From Pseudomonadota bacterium (GTDB lineage: Bacteria; Pseudomonadota; Gammaproteobacteria; Ga0077536), in the NCBI GenBank assembly GCA_016719885.1, contig JADJYF010000008.1, positions 1-64,000 of the forward strand: DNA of 64,000 nucleotides, given 5' to 3'. The notes beneath the pieces are model-generated. The model searched no databases. It was given only the letters and a program-made list of their open reading frames with translations, and was not told the origin of the DNA. This document shows, one piece after another, positions 57,326 to 64,000 of this stretch; the stretch's first letter is position 1; each line of letters begins with the position of its first letter. A program made the translations under genes and the position numbers.

Positions 57326-59407
57326 ATGACGGGAGTGAAGCACGACGCTGACGCCAAGGCGTCGGTACCGTGGCTGGTGTGGGTGCTGGTCGCACTCATC
57401 GGCGCCGGCGCGGTGGGCGGCATCGCCTTGCGTCGCGGCGAATCGATCAACAGCCTGTGGTTCATCGTCGCGGCCTTGTGCGTCTATTCACTGGCCTTTC
57501 GTTTCTACAGCGCCTTCGTCGCCACCCGCGTGCTGATGCTCGACGCCAGTCGCGCGACGCCGGCCGAACGTTTGAATGACGGGCGCGATTTCATGCCGAC
57601 CAATCGCTGGATCGTGTTCGGCCATCACTTCGCCGCCATCGCCGGCCCGGGTCCCTTGATCGGGCCGACCCTCGCCGCGCAATTCGGTTACCTGCCCGGC
57701 ACGCTGTGGATCCTGATCGGCGGCGTGCTCGGCGGCTGCGTGCAGGACTTCGTGATCCTGTTCGCCTCGCTGCGCCGTAACGGCCGCTCGCTCGGACAGA
57801 TGGCGCGCGATGAACTCGGGCCGCTGGGCGGCTTCGCCGCGCTGGCGGCGGTGATGACCATCATGGTGATCCTGATCGCGGTGCTGGCGCTGATCGTGGT
57901 CAACGCCATGAAGCACAGCCCGTGGGGCACGTTCACGGTCTCCATGACCATTCCCATCGCGCTGTTCATGGGCGTCTACCTGCGCATGCTCAGGCCCGGC
58001 AAGGTGCTGGAGGCCAGCGTCATCGGCGTGGTGCTGCTGCTGGCGGCGGTGGCGGGCGGCGGCGTGGTCGATCACATGCCGAGCGTGCGGCCGTGGTTCG
58101 ACTTCGATGCCAAGGCGCTGGCGCTCATGATCATCGCCTACGGATTCTCGGCGGCGGTGCTGCCGGTGTGGCTGCTGCTGGCGCCGCGCGATTATCTTTC
58201 GACCTTCATGAAGATAGGCACCATCGCCGCGCTCGCCGTGGCGCTGCTGGTGCTGCGGCCCGACATCCACATGCCGGCCTTGACGCCGTTCATCGACGGC
58301 ACCGGTCCGATCTTCGCCGGCAAGCTGTTCCCCTTCGTGTTCATCACCATTGCCTGCGGCGCGATCTCGGGCTTCCATTCGCTGATCTCCTCGGGCACCA
58401 CGCCGAAGCTCCTCAGCAACGAGGCCGACGCGCGCATGATTGGCTACGGCGGCATGATGATGGAGTCCTTCGTGGCGGTGATGGCGATGATCGCGGCCTG
58501 CGTGCTCGACCCGGGCGTGTACTTCGCCATCAACAGCCCGGCCGGCGTGGTCGGCGCCGATGCCGCCACCGCCGTCGCCACCATCAGCGGCTGGGGTTTC
58601 CCGGTGACGGTAGAACAGATGCAGCACCTCGCCACGCAGATGGGTGAAGCGACGCTGTTCGCGCGCACCGGCGGCGCGCCGTCGCTGGCGGTGGGCATGG
58701 CCAACATCTTCGCGCGGCTGTCGGGCGATGGCCTGCTGGCGCTGTGGTACCACTTCGCCATCATGTTCGAGGCGCTGTTCATACTCACCACGCTCGATGC
58801 CGGCACGCGCGTCGCGCGCTTCATGCTGCAGGACCTGCTCGGCAACTTCTACGCGCCGCTCGGCCGCGTGAGCTGGATGCCGGGCGTGTTGTTATCGTCC
58901 GGCCTGGTGGTGTTGGCGTGGGGCTACTTCCTGTATCAAGGCGTCATCGACCCGCTGGGCGGCATCAACAGCCTGTGGCCCTTGTTCGGCATCGCCAACC
59001 AGATGCTGGCCGCCATCGCGCTGTGCGTGGCGACCACCATCATCGTGAAGTCGGGCCGCGCACGTTACGCATGGGTGACGGCGGCGCCACTCGCGTGGCT
59101 CGTGATCATCACGACCAGCGCGGCGTGGGCCAAGCTGTTCGACCCGGCGCCGCGCATCGGCATCCTGGCGCAGGCGGCGGATCTGAAAGCCAAGCTCGCC
59201 GCCGGCACGCTGCCGCCGGAAATGGTCAAGCAGGCGCCGCAGCTGTTGTTCAACGCGCATTTGAACGCGGCCCTGACCGCGCTGTTCCTGCTCTTGACCT
59301 GGGTGCTGGTGCTCGACACCTTGCGCGTCTGTTCGCGTTACCTGCGTGGCCTGTCCACGCCACCGTTCTCGGAGGTGCCTTATGCACGCACCCAGCTCAG
59401 CGCCTGA
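57326..59407 (+). CDS. cstA: Pyruvate/peptide transporter CstA
   Basis: CstA is a carbon-starvation inner-membrane transporter for pyruvate and, in some species, peptides. The 693-residue product has ~16 to 18 hydrophobic segments and the family hallmarks PTNRWIVFGHHFAAIAGPGPLIGP, LFASLRRNGRSLGQMARDE and GTTPKLLSNEADARMIGYG. Start ATG 57326 is preceded by GGAGCGAGGAG. The following ybdD gene begins before the cstA stop (26-base overlap), the usual pairing. Confidence 0.95.
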   Translation: MTGVKHDADAKASVPWLVWVLVALIGAGAVGGIALRRGESINSLWFIVAALCVYSLAFRFYSAFVATRVLMLDASRATPAERLNDGRDFMPTNRWIVFGHHFAAIAGPGPLIGPTLAAQFGYLPGTLWILIGGVLGGCVQDFVILFASLRRNGRSLGQMARDELGPLGGFAALAAVMTIMVILIAVLALIVVNAMKHSPWGTFTVSMTIPIALFMGVYLRMLRPGKVLEASVIGVVLLLAAVAGGGVVDHMPSVRPWFDFDAKALALMIIAYGFSAAVLPVWLLLAPRDYLSTFMKIGTIAALAVALLVLRPDIHMPALTPFIDGTGPIFAGKLFPFVFITIACGAISGFHSLISSGTTPKLLSNEADARMIGYGGMMMESFVAVMAMIAACVLDPGVYFAINSPAGVVGADAATAVATISGWGFPVTVEQMQHLATQMGEATLFARTGGAPSLAVGMANIFARLSGDGLLALWYHFAIMFEALFILTTLDAGTRVARFMLQDLLGNFYAPLGRVSWMPGVLLSSGLVVLAWGYFLYQGVIDPLGGINSLWPLFGIANQMLAAIALCVATTIIVKSGRARYAWVTAAPLAWLVIITTSAAWAKLFDPAPRIGILAQAADLKAKLAAGTLPPEMVKQAPQLLFNAHLNAALTALFLLLTWVLVLDTLRVCSRYLRGLSTPPFSEVPYARTQLSA

Positions 59408-59597
59408 GCGCGGCGTGGCCCGTCGCATGTGGACAGCGCTGCGTGAGTGGCTCGACTTCCTGAACGGCGACACCGCCTACCAGCGCTACATCGCCCACCA
59501 GCGCGAGCATCACCCCGAGCGCGCACTGCCGAGTCGCGCGGCATTCCATCGCATGGAAACCGACAGGCGCTGGAACGGCGTGCGGCGCTGCTGCTAA
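59382..59597 (+). CDS. YbdD/YjiX family small protein, CstA partner
   Basis: A 71-residue product with GDTAYQRYIAHQREHHPE and the closing cysteine-rich RRCC, the YbdD/YjiX (DUF466) pattern. In E. coli these small proteins act with CstA or BtsT in pyruvate uptake. ATG at 59382 has GGAGGTG before it and overlaps the cstA 3' end. Confidence 0.92.
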   Translation: MHAPSSAPERGVARRMWTALREWLDFLNGDTAYQRYIAHQREHHPERALPSRAAFHRMETDRRWNGVRRCC

Positions 59598-59632
59598 GCC
59601 GCGCTTACCCGATCCGCCACGGAGCCACACCC

Positions 59633-60226
59633 ATGCGCCCGCATCATGCCCTCGCCTGTGCCGCCTTCGCGTTGTTCGCCGTGAACGCTGTGGCGACCGG
59701 CACCGAAGAGTGCGCCGCGACCAGGCACGAAACGCCCTTGCAAAGTGCGCAGGGTTCGGCGGGCATCATGGTCAACCTGGCCGAGACCGAAGATTCCATT
59801 CGGGGCGTGGCGCGCAGCCTGCTCGGCGCAGCCCTGCAATCGGCGGCGAAAGCGCAGGCGCCGGCCGTGGTATTCCGCGTCTCGCCGACCACCTACCTGC
59901 CGCTGAGCCAGCAGCAACCGCTGTGCACCACGCTCGCGACCGAGACCGCGTCGCGGCCGCTGAAATACGCCGATCGTTCGTTCACCAGCGTTGAACAGTT
60001 CGATGCATGGTTGATGGCCTTCGCCCAGGGCCAGGGCGAAGACGGCAAGCTGCTTTACACGCAATGCGGTGGCAACTGCGACCCGAGCTTCACGTTCCTG
60101 GTGTCGCAGGCGACCGGCGTGATGCAGGTCGCGACCGAGGTGTATTGCGGTTATGCGCGTGACCGCAAGATCAATCTCTATACCCTGTCGACCACCCTGC
60201 GCGCGGCCTGCACCGCCACGCGCTGA
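59633..60226 (+). CDS. Exported protein of unknown function
   Basis: A 197-residue product with a signal peptide (MRPHHALACAAFALFAVNAVA) and a mature part with several cysteines (EECAATRHE, QQPLCTTLA, YTQCGGNCDPSF, VYCGYARDRK, RAACTATR), likely disulfide-linked in the periplasm. I recognise no family. It follows ybdD by 35 bases on the same strand and may share its transcript, and it converges with the fatty acid hydroxylase gene (6-base gap). Confidence 0.7.
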   Translation: MRPHHALACAAFALFAVNAVATGTEECAATRHETPLQSAQGSAGIMVNLAETEDSIRGVARSLLGAALQSAAKAQAPAVVFRVSPTTYLPLSQQQPLCTTLATETASRPLKYADRSFTSVEQFDAWLMAFAQGQGEDGKLLYTQCGGNCDPSFTFLVSQATGVMQVATEVYCGYARDRKINLYTLSTTLRAACTATR

Positions 60227-60232
60227 GCGCCT

Positions 60233-61081
60233 TCAAGGCAACAGCGCGGCTTTCACCTGGTCCGCGGCCGGCCGGCGCAGCAGCGCATTCCACAGCTCCG
60301 CGGCCTTGGCGCGCAGGCGCGCATCGAGCGCTCCATCCATGCGTCCGTTCAGACCAAACACGGTGTCTTCCCGCTTGCGGTGCACGAGCGTGCCGAACAG
60401 GCGGTCCCACAGGCTGAACACATCGCCGAAATTGCGATTGGTGGTCGGCAACATGAAGTGATGGTGGGCGTGATGCAGGTTGGGCGTGATGAACAGCCAG
60501 GCCACCACGCGCGCGGCGCGGTCCGGCAGTCTGAGCGCGGTGTGGGAACACAGGTTGGCGACGGTCTGCGCGGTCTGGCGCAGCACCAGCACCTCGATGG
60601 AAGCGCCGCACAGCAGCACGTAAAAAATCAGGAAGCAATTGCGCATCACGGTCTCGCCCGGATGCTCGCGCACGGTGGTGGTGACATCCACCGCCAGGTC
60701 GGAGTGATGCACGCTATGGAAGCGCCACATGAAACCGACCCGATGCGCGGTGCGATGGTAGACATAGTCGAGCAGGTCCAGCACCACGAACATCAGGGCG
60801 AACTTGAACAGCGGGCGCTCCGGGTCGGGTAGCAGGTAGACCAGTCCGAAGTCGTGTTCGGCGGTCCAGCGCGCGAGGTACAGGCACGGCACCATCATCA
60901 TGAGCTGGATGGGCAGCGCCGAGAGTATGAACAGTGAATTGAGCGAGGTATGGCGCCACTTGGAGCCGAGCGTCTGCGGCATGCGCAGACATTCGCACAG
61001 CCACAGCAGCGAAATCAGGCAGGCGTAGAGCCCGACCTGGATGGACGACGGGTGGGCGAAGAGCACATCGATGATAGGCAT
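60233..61081 (-). CDS. Sterol desaturase / fatty acid hydroxylase family protein
   Basis: The 282-residue membrane protein has four to five hydrophobic segments and the His clusters of the FA_hydroxylase superfamily: DYVYHRTAHR, RFHSVHHSDLAVD and NLHHAHHHFMLPTTN (three HxxxH/HxxHH-type boxes for a di-iron site). Such enzymes add oxygen to lipids, sterol-like compounds or aldehydes. Start ATG 61081 places MPIIDVLFAH before the first helix. Substrate unknown. Confidence 0.9.
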   Translation of the reverse strand: MPIIDVLFAHPSSIQVGLYACLISLLWLCECLRMPQTLGSKWRHTSLNSLFILSALPIQLMMMVPCLYLARWTAEHDFGLVYLLPDPERPLFKFALMFVVLDLLDYVYHRTAHRVGFMWRFHSVHHSDLAVDVTTTVREHPGETVMRNCFLIFYVLLCGASIEVLVLRQTAQTVANLCSHTALRLPDRAARVVAWLFITPNLHHAHHHFMLPTTNRNFGDVFSLWDRLFGTLVHRKREDTVFGLNGRMDGALDARLRAKAAELWNALLRRPAADQVKAALLP

Positions 61082-61375
61082 CTGGACACGGTGCACAGGC
61101 CGAGGGTGGAAGATGGCGTCCCGGGTCCGTCGATGCGCAGCCGTCACGACATCGCCGCGCGGGTATCCGTCCCGCCGATGTCGGGACCACCGCGCGGCGG
61201 CATCAGCACATGCACGCCACCTTCGTCGAGCCAGTCCGTGTGGATCTCACCTGCAGACTATCACAGGCGCCGCCTGGCCATGACATTGCGCAGGCTGACG
61301 GCTGTACGCAGGCTGTAGATCGGTCCACGGTCCGGAGTATTCTGCGGGCGAGGCAGGCACTATCGCGTGAGGAGC
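61082..61375. other. Divergent intergenic region
   Basis: About 290 bases between the divergent fatty acid hydroxylase and acyl-CoA-dehydrogenase-type genes. It should hold both promoters; I see no clear boxes, repeats or RNA structure in it. Confidence 0.4.
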
Positions 61376-62581
61376 ATGGCGGTGATCGATTCCGAACTTT
61401 ATTCCAGCACCGGCAGAAATTTCCGCCCCGCTCGCTACATCACGCCGCTGCTCGACGACATCGGCGCGCAGGCCGCCGCCGCCGACCGCAGCCGCTCGGT
61501 GGCCAGCGATGTGATTGCCGCCATCAAGCGCAACGACATCCTCAAGCTGTCGGCCAGCCCCGAACTCGGCGGCCTCGACGAATCGATGCTGCAGATCGGT
61601 TGCGAGCTGCGCGAAATCGCCGCGCGCTGCACCTCCACCGGCTGGTGTCTGTGGAATCACCTGTGCACCTTCCATCACTTCGCCGGCCTGCTCGGGCCCG
61701 ACCATACGGATTTCTTCAGGGGCATCATCGAGCGTCGCGAATGGGTGTGCTTTCCGGCCGGCGCCTCGACCCAGATCACTTCCGAATGCCAGGGCGAGGA
61801 GACCTACCTGACCGGCGTCGCCGCTTTCGGCTCCGGCGCGCGCTACGCGGAATGGGCCGGCGTCGCCTTCAGCGAACCTGGCCAGGCCACGCCGCGCTTC
61901 TCGATGGCGGACCTGCGCGATCCGCGCGTGCGCATCGAAGCGACCTGGGACGCCATGAGCGTGCGCGCCTCGGCCACCGATCACATCCATTACGCGGGCT
62001 ACCCGGTGCCGAACGCGCGCATCACGCCGTGGGCGCCCAAGTACCGCGTGCTGCATCGCGATCCGGCCCACCCCATGATTCACCAGCGCTACCGCGAGGA
62101 CTGGGTGGCGATGTCGGTGCTGTGGCTCGGCACCATGGCGAGCGGTGTGGCCGAGATCTCGTTCAACGAGACCGCCGCCGGCATCCGCGAACGCATCGCC
62201 ATCTTCGGCACCAGGATGGTGGAGCGCCCGACCATTCACGTGAATCTCGGCCGCGCGCGCGCCCTCATCAACGCCGCCACCGACACCGTGTTCGCGGCGC
62301 TGGCCGAAACCGACGCGCGCATTGCCGCCGGCGTCATGCCCAACGAGGGCGACTACTTCCGCCAGACCGCCGCCGGCATGCAGTGCGTGCTCTTGTGCGA
62401 CGAGGCCATGCATCTCCTGCTGCGCGTACTGGGCGGCAACGGCCTGCGCGAAGGCACCGACTTCGAGCGCCGCTACCGCGATTTCCAGGCCATGCCGCTG
62501 CACATCAACGGCCACGTCGATCGCATCACCGAACAGCTCGGCCGCATCAGCCTGGGGCTGGAGTCGCAGAACCCGTTCTAG
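61376..62581 (+). CDS. Acyl-CoA dehydrogenase-fold flavin monooxygenase (HsaA/HpaH class)
   Basis: The 401-residue product has the acyl-CoA dehydrogenase fold but the sequence of group D flavin monooxygenases: ELGGLDESMLQIGCELREIAARCTSTGW near the start, GWCLWNHLCTFHH, WGVCFPAGAS-like WVCFPAGAS, SGARYAEWAGVAF and LLRVLGGNGLREGTDFERRYRDF at the end. HsaA-type enzymes hydroxylate phenols of steroid or aromatic degradation using reduced flavin from a partner. The catalytic Glu of dehydrogenases is absent from the late segment. Start 61376 is one option; GTG 61382 has a better-placed GAGGAG. Confidence 0.82.
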   Translation: MAVIDSELYSSTGRNFRPARYITPLLDDIGAQAAAADRSRSVASDVIAAIKRNDILKLSASPELGGLDESMLQIGCELREIAARCTSTGWCLWNHLCTFHHFAGLLGPDHTDFFRGIIERREWVCFPAGASTQITSECQGEETYLTGVAAFGSGARYAEWAGVAFSEPGQATPRFSMADLRDPRVRIEATWDAMSVRASATDHIHYAGYPVPNARITPWAPKYRVLHRDPAHPMIHQRYREDWVAMSVLWLGTMASGVAEISFNETAAGIRERIAIFGTRMVERPTIHVNLGRARALINAATDTVFAALAETDARIAAGVMPNEGDYFRQTAAGMQCVLLCDEAMHLLLRVLGGNGLREGTDFERRYRDFQAMPLHINGHVDRITEQLGRISLGLESQNPF

Positions 62582-62611
62582 CTGGCGCGGCGTCGCCGAA
62601 TTCGCTACCGC

Positions 62612-64000
62612 TCATCCCGTATTGCGCAAACCCGCCGCCACGCCGTTGATGGAAATGTGGATGCCGCGCTGCACGCGCTCGCTGTCGGCGTCGCTTTCGC
62701 GGCGCTGACGGTAGCGGCGCATCAGCTCCACCTGCAGGTGATTGAGCGGGTCGAGATAGGGAAAGCGATGCTCGATGGAACGCGCGAGCGAGGGGTTCGA
62801 TTCCAGGCGCTGCCGCTCGCCGGTAATGAGTGACAAGGCCTCACCGGTACGCGTCCATTCGGCTTCGATTTCGCCGAAGATGCGTTTGCCCGTCTTCCTG
62901 TCTTCCACCAGTTCCACGTAACGCGCGGCAATGCCGAGGTCGGTCTTGGCCAGCACCATGTCGAGATTCGACAAGAGGGTGCGGAAGAACGGCCAGCGCT
63001 TGTGCATGGTTTTCAGGAGTTCGAGGCGCGCCTTGCGTTCGCCGGCCTTGGCGCCGAGGAAGGCTTCCACCGCCGAGCCGAAGCCGTACCAGCCCGGCAA
63101 GGCCACGCGACACTGGCCCCAGGAGAAGCTCCAGGGTATCGCGCGCAGGTCTTCAATCGCGCGGGTGGCCTTGCGCGAGGCCGGCCGCGAGCCGATGTTG
63201 AGTTCAGCGATTTCACGTATCGGCGTGGCGCTGAAAAAATAATCGGTGAAGGCCGGCGTGTCGTAGACCAGGCGCCGGTAGGCGGCCTGGCTCAAGTTGC
63301 TCAGGCGCTCGGCGGCGTCGAGATAATCGCGCGGTGCGCTGCGCGTCGGATGCAGCAGCGAGGCTTCGAGCGTGGCCGCCACCAGCGTCTCGAGATTGCG
63401 CAGGCCGATTTCCGGGTGCGCGTATTTCGAGGCGATGACTTCGCCCTGCTCGGTCAGGCGGATCTGGCCGTTCACGGTGCCGGGCGGCTGCGCGAGGATG
63501 GCCTGGTAGCTCGGGCCACCGCCGCGCCCCACCGTGCCGCCGCGGCCATGAAAGAGGCGCAGGCGAATGCCGTGCGCGGCCTCGAGCCCGGCGAACAAGG
63601 CCACGAGGCCCTCCTCGGCGCGGTACAGCTCCCAGTTGCTGGTGAACATGCCGCCGTCCTTGTTGCTGTCGCTGTAGCCCAGCATCACGTCCTGTTCGCG
63701 GCCCGAGGCCTGCATCATCGCCACCACGCCCGGCAGCGCGTAAAAGCGCTGCATGATGGCGGCCGCGCGGCGCAGGTCGCCGATGGTCTCGAACAGCGGC
63801 ACGACGATGAGTGAACTCTCGGCATCTTCGCCCACGGCACCGCGCAAGATGCCGGCCTCCTTGAACAACAGCAGCACTTCGAGCAGGTCGCTGACGTCCT
63901 CGGTGTGGGAAATGATGTAGTGGCGCAGCGCCGCCGCGCCGTAGCGCGTGCGCAAGGTCTCGACGGCCTCGAAGATCGCGAGCTCGTCCTCGGCATGGTG
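62612..64000 (-). CDS. ppc: Phosphoenolpyruvate carboxylase, C-terminal half (5' part beyond the window)
   Basis: PEPC adds bicarbonate to PEP to make oxaloacetate. The frame is open from the right edge to 62612, about 462 residues. It has MLGYSDSNKDGG and FHGRGGTVGRGGGPSYQAI (catalytic His-Gly-Arg-Gly-Gly), PGWYGFGSA, and the C-terminal end ISINGVAAGLRNTG with the anionic-ligand-binding region intact. The N-terminal part, with the first catalytic His, lies beyond 64000. It converges with the flavin monooxygenase gene with a 30-base gap. Confidence 0.95.
   Translation of the reverse strand, partial: HHAEDELAIFEAVETLRTRYGAAALRHYIISHTEDVSDLLEVLLLFKEAGILRGAVGEDAESSLIVVPLFETIGDLRRAAAIMQRFYALPGVVAMMQASGREQDVMLGYSDSNKDGGMFTSNWELYRAEEGLVALFAGLEAAHGIRLRLFHGRGGTVGRGGGPSYQAILAQPPGTVNGQIRLTEQGEVIASKYAHPEIGLRNLETLVAATLEASLLHPTRSAPRDYLDAAERLSNLSQAAYRRLVYDTPAFTDYFFSATPIREIAELNIGSRPASRKATRAIEDLRAIPWSFSWGQCRVALPGWYGFGSAVEAFLGAKAGERKARLELLKTMHKRWPFFRTLLSNLDMVLAKTDLGIAARYVELVEDRKTGKRIFGEIEAEWTRTGEALSLITGERQRLESNPSLARSIEHRFPYLDPLNHLQVELMRRYRQRRESDADSERVQRGIHISINGVAAGLRNTG

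Overview
The window is high-GC, densely coded DNA from a Gammaproteobacterium, probably of the Nevskiales/Steroidobacterales/Pseudomonas side of the class (inference). The clues are the order birA-coaX-SPOR gene-tRNA-Thr(TGT), a FabY-type ketosynthase, a 324-residue CysB-type regulator, a PBP1C plus alpha-2-macroglobulin pair, CstA with YbdD, and PEP carboxylase. No rRNA, insertion sequence or CRISPR array is visible.

Region 1 (1-9.7 kb) is a complete but dead type I-E CRISPR-Cas operon on the minus strand: WYL regulator, cas3, cse1, cse2, cas7e, cas5e, cas6e and cas1, with cas1 running off the left edge. Every gene is broken by frameshifts and stops, while the rest of the window has only two frameshifted genes. 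The remnant abuts tRNA-Thr(TGT). In related bacteria the tyrU-glyT-thrT-tufB block would follow there.

Region 2 (9.7-21.5 kb) holds tRNA-Thr, a SPOR protein, coaX, birA, a vWA-TM-FHA protein with one frameshift, and a sulfurtransferase, all on the minus strand. Next come a lipoprotein aminopeptidase, a second FHA protein, a Gly-rich PEP-CTERM-like protein, cysB, an enoyl-CoA hydratase and a DUF465 protein.

Region 3 (21.7-30.7 kb) holds a DUF6513/dihydropteroate-synthase-like protein, an O-antigen ligase, an alpha/beta hydrolase, metY, and a GlxA-type AraC regulator divergent from a fabY-thioesterase-CWC operon.

Region 4 (30.8-39.7 kb) is the most interesting part. It is a tightly overlapping plus-strand operon of seven envelope-type genes: a lipoprotein, a TPR-like membrane protein, a PEGA-formylglycine-enzyme fusion, a small exported protein, an Hsp70/actin-like protein with an FHA-like tail, and two vWA proteins that share an unusual Asp- and Cys-containing N-terminal membrane helix. 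A LuxR-type response regulator with its own promoter follows. I do not recognise it as a described system. With the two FHA genes of region 2 it suggests an FHA/vWA-based envelope complex.

Region 5 (39.7-64 kb) holds metabolism and envelope genes: a SAM methyltransferase, ada with a 2OG-Fe(II) oxygenase, an LLM flavin oxidoreductase, a NYN-LOTUS protein, a shortened GST, a phosphotransferase, an acyl-CoA ligase, pbpC with an A2M gene (frameshifted), cstA-ybdD, a fatty acid hydroxylase, an acyl-CoA-dehydrogenase-type monooxygenase and the C-terminal part of PEP carboxylase. REP-like palindromes of two related families punctuate regions 3-5.
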